Positions 7,415 to 14,647 of a DNA stretch of 15,537 bases are shown here, one piece after another. Positions within the stretch are counted from its first letter, which is position 1. The number at the start of each line of letters is the position of its first letter. This DNA comes from Irpex lacteus (taxonomy: Eukaryota; Basidiomycota; Agaricomycetes; Polyporales; Irpicaceae): assembly GCA_001986395.2 (NCBI GenBank), contig MQVO02000190.1, positions 1-15,537 of the forward strand. Reading direction: 5' to 3'. The notes under the pieces are model-generated. The model saw only the letters and a list, made by a program, of their open reading frames with translations, was not told where the DNA came from and searched no databases. Made by a program: the position numbers and the translations under genes.

Positions 7415-7522
7415 GATGATGAATATGTGCATTCTACTAAAAATATATCTGTTGCTATAGCTGGAGCTATGAATAGTTACAGTAATCTTTACATGTCCAA
7501 AATTAAATTGTTCATTTCCTAG
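7415..7522 (+). pseudogene. dpo: dpo scrap on the plus strand (type-B DNA polymerase)
   Basis: The 35-codon stretch reads KNISVAIAGAMNSYSNLYMSKIKL before a TAG (KNISVAIAGAMN and SYSNLYMSKIKL). It aligns with SIPIAAATLSYARIHMAKLM in the minus-strand fragment at 4023-4417, the same palm helix of plasmid-type DNA polymerases. The conserved Ala-Arg of the motif is Ser-Asn here. Nothing else of the gene is recognisable nearby. It is a second, independent and more diverged remnant in the opposite orientation. Confidence 0.6.
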
Positions 7523-7775
7523 AGATAGAATTTTTATTTTTTTTTTATTTCTTCTGAGTTAAACAAAAGAATCACAATCTAATTAAATTATAATAAAATA
7601 AATAAGTTACACTCCCCCCCTCTTATCAAATAGTTTTACTACAGAATACTCATTATATTATATAATTGTATTAGACTTTCTTTATTCAATGAAATTAAAT
7701 TTAATTTAAGTTACTTAGTTAGCTTCTAAATTAAAGAAATAGTTATATTATTTAGCTAACTCTTTCTTTACATTA

Positions 7776-7821
7776 CCCCAAAAACTAGTTAGAATTATTT
7801 ATAATTCCTAGTTTTTTGGGG
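7776..7821. repeat. palindromic hairpin element, orientation B
   Basis: Arms CCCCAAAAACTAG and CTAGTTTTTTGGGG, inner stem GAATTA/TAATTC with loop TTTA. Confidence 0.9.
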
Positions 7822-7847
7822 GAGTAGCTAAAGATTGATAATTATAA

Positions 7848-8207
7848 ATTATAACTACATCGGATGAATTTTTTAAATCAAGTGGGGCCAATAAAATTAA
7901 CAGAAAGTCAGTTACCACTTTTAATAGAAATAAAAAAGTATTTAGTAAGTATTTAGGTTTTGATTACTATTCAGTACAAAAATTAGAATTTTCTTCAGTT
8001 ATAGCTATAGGTAAAGGTAAAGCAGTTAATAATTGTAAACCTTTAGCAACATTAACAATTATAAATATACATGTTTTAAATAATTATTTTATACCCTTTT
8101 TTGTGGACATAGAGAGTGTCCTCTTGGTTCACATTGTACTCTCCAAAAGTAAAGGTCAGTATCAGGACACACGATTGAATCTTAGTTTCCCAAAAGAAAT
8201 TAATTAA
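7848..8207 (+). CDS. LAGLIDADG endonuclease C-terminal domain remnant
   Basis: The frame is open from 7848 to TAA 8205-8207, with no family-type start. The middle reads KYLGFDYYSVQKLEFSSV, then AVNNCKPLATLTIINIHVLN and NYFIPFF. The NCxPLxTxxIxNIHVLxNYFIPFF pattern is the typical second half of a LAGLIDADG homing endonuclease of group I introns, where a substrate-contacting sheet is followed by the helix ending in IPFF. The similarity ends at FF (about 8103). The remaining 34 codons, which start at a GTGGACAT...GTGTCC hairpin, look unrelated. It lies upstream of a separate intron core and LAGLIDADG ORF (8270-9068), in an order that suggests two intron remnants have been joined. Confidence 0.6.
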   Translation: MITTSDEFFKSSGANKINRKSVTTFNRNKKVFSKYLGFDYYSVQKLEFSSVIAIGKGKAVNNCKPLATLTIINIHVLNNYFIPFFVDIESVLLVHIVLSKSKGQYQDTRLNLSFPKEIN

Positions 8208-8269
8208 ATTTTAATAAATAACTATTTTTAGTTAAATTACAGGGGTCTTACTATCTACTTTTTTATATT

Positions 8270-8445
8270 TAATCATAAGTTTAATGGCCAATTTATTTTG
8301 CTACCTTAGGATCCTCATTAAACTCGATGATATGCTGGAACACCCTAAAGCTTTAAGTACTCATTTTATTTTACCAAAAAATAAAGTAGTGACAATCTTA
8401 AAGATGTTACAATGGGCAATCAGCAGGGAATATTAATATGCCCCT
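8270..8445 (+). other. group I intron core remnant (IB-like)
   Basis: ATGATATGCTGGAACACCCT followed by CAATGGGCAATCAGCAGG (8410-8427) matches the P3/P4 core segments of ORF-containing group I introns in fungal mitochondrial genes. The frame ATLGSSLNSMICWNTLKL is also typical of the start of such intron ORFs. I could not find convincing R and S elements downstream, so the intron is incomplete. Confidence 0.55.
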
Positions 8446-8487
8446 GAAATTAATAATATTTAATTGTAAATCATTAGAAAGAAAAGT

Positions 8488-8530
8488 GGTTAAAACGCTG
8501 TTTAACCTCAAGTGATAGGAGCGCCTATCA
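8488..8530. repeat. two adjacent perfect hairpins
   Basis: GGTTAAA-ACGCTG-TTTAACC at 8488-8507 and TGATAGG-AGCG-CCTATCA at 8513-8530. The second could instead form a longer stem AAGTGAT/ATCACTT (8510-8516 with 8533-8539). They lie between the intron core and its LAGLIDADG frame and may be peripheral intron stems. Confidence 0.65.
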
Positions 8531-8629
8531 CGATCACTTCTTGCTGTTGTGAATATGCTGTGAATTTATTAAAAAATATGAAACATAATGTAAATATTAT
8601 AAAAAAAAGATATTCAAAATACAAAATTA

Positions 8630-9068
8630 CCTTTATTTTTTAGGTGGTTTTGCAGAAGGAGAAGGTTCAAATTCTGTATCTATTTCTATAGGTAAAGACT
8701 TTAAATATGGAGTAACATTCAACCAGTATTTAATGTTAGTCACATAAAAATGGTTTAGAATTTTATATTCATTTAAAGAATTAATTTAATTGTGGATCTG
8801 TAGTAGAAAAATCTGGATCTCCAGACATATTTGTGTACACTTTGAAAGGTTATAAACAAATAATTAAACATGTAATTCCCTTTTTAGATACTTTATGTTC
8901 AACCCATTTAGTTGTAAAAAAGAAGAATATTCAGTGTTTAAACAAATTGTAATACAATCTTCACAAGGTGGACAGAAAGAAAAAGATTCACTAATAGAAA
9001 TGGTTCAGCTTGCTTATACCCTTCAAGGTAAAGGTAAAATAGAAAAAGAGATATTTTTGAAATTTTAA
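8630..9068 (+). pseudogene. LAGLIDADG homing endonuclease, frameshifted
   Basis: The product would cut at the intron-less site and help spread or splice its group I intron. It opens with GGFAEGEGSNSVSISIGKDF, where GFAEGEGS is the LAGLIDADG helix with its acidic catalytic residue. It continues as YGVTFNQYLMLVT, then in shifted frames through RILYSFKEL, CGSVVEKSGSPD, FVYTLKGYKQIIKHVIPFL (the standard K-x-x-x-I-x-P-F-L motif) and YSVFKQIVIQSSQGGQKEKD, ending at TAA 9066-9068. At least three one-base shifts break it. One LAGLIDADG motif and about 145 residues are left, roughly half of a double-motif enzyme. It directly follows the intron core at 8270-8445, and a palindrome copy begins 7 bases after its stop. 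Confidence 0.75.
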
Positions 9069-9074
9069 GAATCT

Positions 9075-9115
9075 CCCAAAAAAACTAATTATTTATAATT
9101 CCTAGTTTTTTTGGG
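9075..9115. repeat. palindromic hairpin element, orientation B, shortened
   Basis: Arms CCCAAAAAAACTA and TAGTTTTTTTGGG, with a centre shortened to ATTATTTATAATTCC. About six bases of the left inner stem are lost relative to the 7776 copy. Confidence 0.85.
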
Positions 9116-9258
9116 TACTACTTAGTATGAGGTTTGTATAATAAATATAGGACAGATGCCATAAATATAATAATAATTATTATGATTATTCTGCCAGCAT
9201 TACAGCGGTTTGGCCTACTATATTATTAAAAAATAATAAAATTATAACTTTAAAAAAA

Positions 9259-9447
9259 ATGTTAAATCTTTTTCATAGATTCTTAGCTTATTTAGCTAAT
9301 CATACTTGGTTCAATGATATTAAGTTAGCTGTAAAACAGCTAAATATTATACCATCTTTACCCATAGTAGTTGATTACTACTACAACCATCTTTTAACTA
9401 GAATTTTAAGAGTAATAGGAGGATTAGCTACATTAGCAGTTTTATAG
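9259..9447 (+). CDS. small hydrophobic ORF of unknown function, possible membrane-protein fragment
   Basis: 62 codons from ATG to TAG. I do not recognise it. It has a basic amphipathic start (MLNLFHRFLAYLANHTWF), then a charged middle and a hydrophobic end (ITRILRVIGGLATLAVL-like, 9391-9444). The stop falls at the very first bases of the 138-bp direct repeat (9444-9581), so the original C-terminus may have been cut by that repeat. Composition and style match the N-terminal membrane parts of the ORF at 15077-15537, but sequence homology is not established. It may be spurious. Confidence 0.3.
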   Translation: MLNLFHRFLAYLANHTWFNDIKLAVKQLNIIPSLPIVVDYYYNHLLTRILRVIGGLATLAVL

Positions 9448-9581
9448 CAGAAACTAGTAAACAGACATAACGTAAGTCACAGTAAACAGTACTGGAATAG
9501 TTACAGTAGTTTGGTTTACAAAATCAGTAGAGAACCTCCCCCCTAGTTAATAAAATAAATAATATTTTTAATTATCTATTA
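9444..9581 (+). repeat. 138-bp direct repeat, copy 1
   Basis: This is identical base for base to 10532-10669. It starts ATAGCAGAAACTAG and ends ATTATCTATTA. One frame inside reads TVNSTGIVTVVWFTKSVENL and looks like coding remnant. A diverged relative may lie near 13350-13400. Confidence 0.95.
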
Positions 9582-9985
9582 CCTCCCCCCAAATTTAAGA
9601 GTTCAAATTATTAATAGTTTGGTTAGTTTCCTCATAGTATCCCCTCCTCTTTAGCTTACCTCTACTCATAATTAGCCAATGAATTAAAGAGATTTTAAAG
9701 TATTAGAGAATCTCTTACTTTTTATTTTATTTAGTGAGTGTTCAAATTATTTATTATTTTATTAAACAAGCTCCTCCCCTAACAAGGGGAGACGGCGGAC
9801 AATGTCCACCTATCTTTTTTAATTAATGATTTCTATTCGCACACCCATTTTTATTGTTGTTTCTTTTGGTAAGTGAAGGGAACCCCATCACTTTCTATCA
9901 CCTTTGTTTATTAACAAAAGAGTTATTACCAATCTCTCTGATCTTTAATCTAACTCATTGGCTTGGTTGCGAGAGTTCAAATGAT
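9582..9985. other. non-coding AT-rich stretch with hairpins
   Basis: No gene was seen. It contains the hairpin CTCCCCT-AACA-AGGGGAG (9774-9791), followed by GGACAATGTCC (9797-9807), an AAGTGA...TCACTT stem with a GGGAACCC core near 9872-9895, and two copies of the T-arm-like word GAGTTCAAAT (9599, 9973). Confidence 0.5.
9774..9807. repeat. double G/C hairpin cluster
   Basis: A 7-bp stem CTCCCCT/AGGGGAG with a 4-base loop, then five bases, then the palindrome GGACAATGTCC. Confidence 0.6.
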
Positions 9986-9987
9986 CC

Positions 9988-10032
9988 CCCGAAAAACTAG
10001 GAATTATAAATAATTCTAACTAGTTTTTTGGG
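9988..10032. repeat. palindromic hairpin element, orientation A
   Basis: CCCGAAAAACTAG / CTAGTTTTTTGGG arms, inner GAATTA/TAATTC around TAAA, with the unpaired bases on the right side. This is the first copy in the reverse orientation relative to those upstream. Confidence 0.9.
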
Positions 10033-10096
10033 TACGGTGTTAATCAATAAATTATTAAGTTTTCACTGTCTACCAATTCCAGTATTGGTTACTAAT

Positions 10097-10167
10097 AAGA
10101 GGACACGAGATTACAACTCGCATTACTAGCAATGAAAAAGGTGTGCATCCAATTACACTGAACCTCC
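10097..10167 (-). tRNA. tRNA-like sequence, anticodon unresolved
   Basis: On the minus strand the acceptor GGAGGTT/GTCCTCT (one T-T mismatch), the D arm GTGT-AATTGGATGC-ACAC and the T arm GCGAG-TTGTAAT-CTCGT fold well. The anticodon region is about three bases short and gives no clean five-pair stem with a seven-base loop. TTGCTAG (Ser GCT) or a TTC loop (Glu) are both strained. It is probably a damaged tRNA. Confidence 0.35.
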
Positions 10168-10404
10168 AAATAATATAAAAATACATCACTTTATTATTTA
10201 ATCTAGGATATGCTTTGTACCAATATGGTACCTACAAATAAACATAAATAGTTAAAAAATAAATAATATTTTTAATTAAGGAGAGTCAAGAAAGTTAAAA
10301 TACTAGAGAATATACTGATAAATTTATCTCAAACATTAAAGGATAGTCCAGTGTCTCCGTATATATTATATAAAATATTTACTATAATCTTTAATAAAAT
10401 AAGA

Positions 10405-10449
10405 TAATCTCACTTAAAACAATCGTGTCTACCATTTCACCACCAATGC
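10405..10449 (-). pseudogene. 5' half of a tRNA-Leu-like gene
   Basis: On the minus strand GCATTGG-TG-GTGAAATGGTAGACACGA matches the acceptor and D-arm start of leucine tRNAs, followed by TTGTTTTAAGTGAG, where TTTAAGT could be a TAA anticodon loop. No T arm or returning acceptor strand follows, so the gene is truncated. Confidence 0.35.
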
Positions 10450-10531
10450 TATTTCAGTTATCCTGACATAAACTCTAAAGACATTATCATTACAGCTTAG
10501 TTACATAACTTATGCTACTAAATTATTAAGA

Positions 10532-10669
10532 ATAGCAGAAACTAGTAAACAGACATAACGTAAGTCACAGTAAACAGTACTGGAATAGTTACAGTAGTTT
10601 GGTTTACAAAATCAGTAGAGAACCTCCCCCCTAGTTAATAAAATAAATAATATTTTTAATTATCTATTA
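10532..10669 (+). repeat. 138-bp direct repeat, copy 2
   Basis: An exact copy of 9444-9581. The two are 950 bp apart end to start, so recombination between them would excise or invert nothing but could delete about 1.1 kb. Confidence 0.95.
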
Positions 10670-10799
10670 AGAAAAATATACATAATTAATTTAGTAAATC
10701 ATACCGCAGGTGAGGATTGTGAGGGTTTATAATTGAATCAATCTAGGATCTATTTAAAGAATGAATAAATAAATAACTAACTCCCTAGTGAGTTCGGCT

Positions 10800-10870
10800 A
10801 GTGAGTGAGGCTAGTGGTTAGGCCTCCACTTTACACAGTGGCTACAGCTGTTCGAATCAGCTACACCCTA
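10800..10870 (+). tRNA. tRNA-like sequence, possibly second tRNA-Val(TAC), damaged acceptor
   Basis: D arm GGCT-AGTGGTTA-GGCC, anticodon stem CCACT/AGTGG around a six-base TTACAC (or CCAC/GTGG around TTTACACA), and a perfect T arm AGCTG-TTCGAAT-CAGCT. The acceptor AGTGAGT/ACACCCT has only five of seven pairs. The 5' strand lies in a local tandem of CTAGTGAG words (10787-10818), which may have overwritten it. Confidence 0.4.
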
Positions 10871-10885
10871 AACAAATATCAGAAT

Positions 10886-10932
10886 CCCCAAAAACTAGGA
10901 ATTATAATTAATTCTAACTAGTTTTTTTGGGG
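10886..10932. repeat. palindromic hairpin element, orientation A
   Basis: CCCCAAAAACTAG / CTAGTTTTTTTGGGG arms, inner GAATTA/TAATTC-type stem. It lies 15 bases after the damaged tRNA. Confidence 0.9.
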
Positions 10933-11038
10933 TGTATTTTGACTATGATAAAAAAATAAGAAATATCAGAATTATTCTATTATGATAATCCTCTGACAAA
11001 TGTTAAATAAAATAAATAAAATAAAAAATAAATATAGT

Positions 11039-11086
11039 CCCAAAAAAACTAGGAATTAGAATTAATTCTAACTAGTTTTTTTGGGG
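11039..11086. repeat. palindromic hairpin element, orientation A
   Basis: CCCAAAAAAACTAG / CTAGTTTTTTTGGGG arms, inner GAATTA/TAATTC around GAAT. Confidence 0.9.
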
Positions 11087-11167
11087 TTACAGTATAAATT
11101 TAATTAATAAGGTAGTAAAATAAAAATAATAGTAAATATGAACTATGAAAATAAAAAATATAATTAA

Positions 11168-11462
11168 ATGAAAAAAGATTTTTTAAAATGAAAAGATATG
11201 ATTATATATAATCTTAAATAAAGAGATTAATAATAAAGAATTAAAATTATTAAATGAGATAAAGATAATAAATTTATTAGAAAATGAGAATAATACATTA
11301 AAAAATAAGATTTTAATGGAAAATAGATTATTAAATATTCAAAAGATTAATGAATTAGATAATTGAAGAAGTGCAGTATATAAATTTAATAAAAATACTT
11401 TAATAAATATAATGATAAATGATAAATTAAATGAATTTTTTAAATCTAAAAACAAAAAATAA
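11168..11462 (+). CDS. small Lys/Asn-rich coiled-coil-like ORF using TGA as Trp
   Basis: Starting at ATG 11168 the frame reads MKKDFLKWKDMIIYNL with TGA as Trp. It then needs one A fewer in the run near 11215 to continue as NKEINNKELKLLNEIKIINL and a long heptad-like Leu/Ile/Asn/Lys region (ENENNTLKNKILMENRLL). It ends with INELDNWRSAVYKFNKNTL, where W is again TGA (near 11364), and stops at TAA 11460-11462, about 97 residues in all. Two in-frame TGA codons at positions where Trp fits well support translation table 4. The NW-x-x-x-VYxFNKN motif reminds me of the N-terminal part of some fungal mitochondrial ribosomal-protein-like ORFs, but I cannot confirm that. It lies 79 bases upstream of rns on the same strand and could be co-transcribed with it. 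Confidence 0.5.
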
Positions 11463-11540
11463 AAAATATAAATAAAAGAGACAATAAAATTGCTTAAGGC
11501 ATATACAATACAACAAATTAATTATAATTTGTTTAATTTA

Positions 11541-13244
11541 ACGAAAGAATTTAATTTTGGTTCCGATTTAACGTTATTCAGTAGTCTAAGACATGCAAAT
11601 CTTTTTTCTTCGAAATTAATATTAGAAGAAAAGGTGTAAAGGTGAGTAATATAAGTTTAGATACCCTAAAGTCTTCTTAGATAGGAGATATTTCTTAAAT
11701 TTTTTAATTTAAGAGAAATAATTAGCTATTTTTATTAATAAAGGAAATTTTCCGCTTTAGGATTCGATTTATTTTGATTAGGTTGTTGGTATGGGTAATG
11801 GCCTACCAAGCCTACGATCGAAAGCTATGCTTGAAAGAGCCTCTAGCCACATTGGGAATGGAATCTCCCTAGTAGAGTTATCTACCAGCAGTCAAGAATA
11901 TTAGTCAATGCTCGAAAGAGTGAACTAGCTAACTGAAATCACTTTAGAAGTGATAACGTAAGGGAAATAATGATATTACCTTACTATAAGTGTTGTCCAA
12001 ATCTGGTGCCAGAAGACTCGGTAAGGCCAGGAACGCGAACGTTAGTCATCTTAAACAGGCGTAAAGGGTGAGTAGGCAACTTTAAAATTCTAATTTTTTA
12101 AAATAGCAAATAAAAAAGAGGAAAAGTAGAAGATAGAATCTAGTATAGGAAAAAATAAAATCGAGAATAAAGGTTAAAATCTGCAGTAAACTCGATAGAA
12201 TACTAAAGGCGAAGGCATTTTTCCAATAAAGATTGACGCTGAGGAACGAAGGATAGGGCAAGAATCAGGATTAGATACCCTGGTACTCCTTTCTGTCAAC
12301 AATGAATGGTAGTCACTAAAAAATATTAGTGTCAATGTTAACACGTTAACCATTCCGCCTTGTGAGTACGATTGCAAAATTGAAAACAAAAAAATTAGTC
12401 GGTCTCGAAGCAAACGAAGTGAAGCATGTTATTTAATGCGATAATCCGCGTAAAATCTTACCAGTTCTTGCATATGAAAATCTAAATCTATCTACCTAAC
12501 CCAAAAAACTAGGAATTAGAAATAATTCTAACTAGTTTTTTTGGGGATTTTTAGAAATAAAAACAAAGGATAGACAAGAAATTAAGATGAGTAAATACAG
12601 GTGTTGCATGGCTGTCGTCAGTCCGTGTCTTGAGAAGTTAGGTTAACTCCACTAAACGGACGAAATCCCTGATGTTAATTTTTACTTAACATACAAATGG
12701 TATCGATAGGATTCCATTTTGGGGCTAAGACAAGTCGTTATGGCCCTCATGAACTGGGCTATAGACGTGCCACAAAGACTAAACAAAATGATGCAATACC
12801 CTCTCGAAATTAATTTATCTATATTTATAGATCAGGTTAATTTGTTGCTTTTTCTTATTCTTTTTTTTATTAAGAAGAATAAGGTATAGTAATTTGAGAA
12901 TTAGGAGGAGCTAATCATCAAAATATAGTCATATATATGAATATGTCAGATTGTCACCTGTAACTCGGTGGCATGAAGAAGGAATTTCGAGTAATCGTTG
13001 AAAATTACGCAACGGTGAAGTGTTAATTCGGGATGAACTAACCGTCTGTCGCTGGGAAGGAGCTTGGGTTCAAGGAAACTGATGAGTATTTATTATTTTT
13101 TTCTTAGGTTTTAGTTTTAATATTTTTTAGTAAATTTATATTTAAAACACCTAGTTAATAATTTTGTCTATAAAGTGAATTAACTTGGGTAACATCTCAA
13201 AAGTCATAGCAAGGTAGCTGTACTGGAAAGTGTAGCTGGATAAT
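11541..13244 (+). rRNA. rns: small-subunit ribosomal RNA (mitochondrial)
   Basis: The 5' start GAATTTAATTTTGGTTCCGA (11547 on) corresponds to the universal helix-1 region. Further landmarks in order are GGTGAGTAATA (near 11641), CAGCAGTCAAGAATATTAGT (11886, the MS1 primer site), GTGCCAGAAGACTCGGTAAG (530 loop, near 12006), GGATTAGATACCCTGGTA (12269), GTTATTTAATGCGATAATCC (12428, MS2 region with one mismatch), TGCATGGCTGTCGTCAG (12605), and AAGTCATAGCAAGGTAGCTG with the 3' end GCTGGATAAT. The length, about 1.7 kb, fits fungal mitochondrial rns. The AT-rich fill-ins at 12080-12180, 12500-12600 and 12830-12900 are variable domains; the second carries a palindrome element. A few normally invariant positions differ (AAAACAAAAAAATTAGTCGG instead of the usual AAACTCAAA-type block, TTTAATGCGA instead of TTTAATTCGA). 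The ends are placed by alignment to conserved cores and may be off by several bases. Confidence 0.93.
12500..12546. repeat. palindromic hairpin element inside rns, orientation A
   Basis: CCCAAAAAACTAG / CTAGTTTTTTTGGGG arms, inner GAATTA/TAATTC closing the loop GAAA, a GNRA tetraloop when transcribed. It occupies the variable region between the MS2 site and the CATGGCTGTCGTCAG core, corresponding to domain V6. Confidence 0.93.
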
Positions 13245-13736
13245 AAATTTATTTATACCCCCTTTGTACTTAAAGAAAAATAATTAAATAATATATCTAA
13301 ATCTTAATACTTAGATAAAATAGATTTACTACTTTACTAAATTAAATTACTACTACAGTTGAAACAGTTGGAGTACAAGCTGTTTGGTTTAGAATAATTA
13401 GTTTTATGGGGGAGGGTCTCTAAGGTACTGATAGTTAAAGCTACTACTGATGAGGAGTTCCTTAGAATATCTATAATATTTATATAGATCAGGAAAATAA
13501 TAAAATTAAAGAAAGTAGAGTAAGTACTTTTCACCTAAAAAGGAAAATTAAATAAAATAAATAAAACAATAAATAAAATGATTAAAGAGTATTCTATAAT
13601 CTTAAATTGTTTCTCCATTTTATTTAGTCACAGAGTTCCGTAATAGATTAATTTAGTAAATATAAATTTATTCGGGCTGCTATATTCTTATAATAAAACT
13701 TTTCTAGGATAAAATTAAGTTAATAATAGTATAACA

Positions 13737-13783
13737 CCCAAAAAACTAGGAATTAGAAATAATTCTAACTAGTTTTTTTGGGG
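13737..13783. repeat. palindromic hairpin element, orientation A
   Basis: This is almost identical to the copies at 12500 and 13861, with the GAAA loop. Confidence 0.93.
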
Positions 13784-13860
13784 AACTTATTAAAAATATA
13801 AAAATATAAAAAGAGTTTGTAGTAGCTGTAGTATGGAATAACCCTCCGAATATTCCTATA

Positions 13861-13907
13861 CCCAAAAAACTAGGAATTAGAAATAATTCTAACTAGTTTT
13901 TTTGGGG
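13861..13907. repeat. palindromic hairpin element, orientation A
   Basis: This is identical in arms and centre to the copy 78 bases upstream; the flanks differ, so it is not a simple tandem duplication. Confidence 0.93.
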
Positions 13908-14326
13908 ATTTGGCTAAAAATAAAAGAGATAAATTATCATAGACTATAAAAACGGAGATAAGCAAGATAGTAATTGTTGCTCTTGAATACAATATAGATT
14001 CTTTAAATTAAGAAAAGATTATTAAAAGAGTGTATACTGTCTAATATTATTTTATAAAGACTTTGCCCCCTTTACTAATATTAAACTAACATTGACAGTG
14101 TTATAACTTATATAATATTATGAATTCATTTATTGTATTTTCAGTTTTTCTTAAATAACAATATTTACAAATCCTTTTCACTCTATTTTTTTTAAGTACC
14201 AAGCATATCCACCGAGCCCACTTTGTGGATAGTGGATTGTAAATAAGTGGGTTTTTAGTAGACAAAGCAAAATTAGTTGTCACATTTTGCACTTGGTTAT
14301 GTACTGTTATTATACTATTTTGTCCA

Positions 14327-14409
14327 GCGAGTGTGCCGAAATGGTAGCCGGGTGAATCTTAGGAATTCATGATTATTTTATCATAAGAGTTCAAGTCTCT
14401 TTACTCGTA
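14327..14409 (+). tRNA. trnL: tRNA-Leu(TAG)
   Basis: Acceptor GCGAGTG/TACTCGT, D arm CCG...CGG with AAATGGTAG, anticodon stem TGAAT/ATTCA around CTTAGGA (anticodon TAG), a long variable arm TGAT...ATCA as in class II tRNAs, T arm AAGAG-TTCAAGT-CTCTT, discriminator A. Confidence 0.9.
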
Positions 14410-14647
14410 AATAAAATAATAACATTAACTTTTTTAATAATACTAATAAAATAATTATACTCTATACTACTAAATTAATTATCCACATAAAATTGATTAT
14501 CTATTATAAAACTTCAGTATCATATAAAAGGAGTATTATGGATTAAAATAACATATACAAACAAAATTTCACATGTTGAGAACCTCTGAGATAATTCTAC
14601 ATATCCACTGTAGCAGAGTAAGTATTAACTAGTTACACGAAACAAAT
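14410..14647. other. short AT-rich spacer
   Basis: Nothing beyond A/T-rich sequence between tRNA-Leu and the membrane ORF was recognised. Confidence 0.4.

Larger units (their letters stand above)
13245..14326. other. non-coding region 3' of rns
   Basis: I see no supported gene. Near 13350-13400 a frame TTVETVGVQAVWFRIISF resembles TVNSTGIVTVVWFTKS from the 138-bp repeat, suggesting a diverged coding remnant. Two palindrome elements lie at 13737-13783 and 13861-13907. CCCACTTTGTGGATAGTGG near 14218 is a hairpin sharing CCACTTTGTGGAT with 7092. Confidence 0.5.

Noticed and set aside
11030..11040. AAATATAGTCC, resembling the group I intron S element
   Set aside because: No matching P, Q or R elements nearby, and it abuts a palindrome; probably chance.
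12174..12413. Minus-strand 79-codon ORF
   Set aside because: It lies antisense within conserved rns sequence.
13337..13534. Minus-strand 65-codon ORF
   Set aside because: Low-complexity Ser/Asn translation with no motif; the plus strand shows better similarity to the 138-bp repeat.
1498..13907. CRISPR-like array
   Set aside because: Repeats are palindromic and dispersed at irregular spacing among genes, in a mitochondrial genome; they are hairpin elements.
1498..13907. Transcription terminators
   Set aside because: The arms end in T runs and G/C, but copies occur inside rns and in both orientations without relation to gene ends, so a general terminator role is unsupported.
14101..14292. 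Minus-strand 63-codon ORF
   Set aside because: It crosses a hairpin, shows no recognisable domain, and has a composition like random A/T-rich sequence. A conserved homologue would change this.
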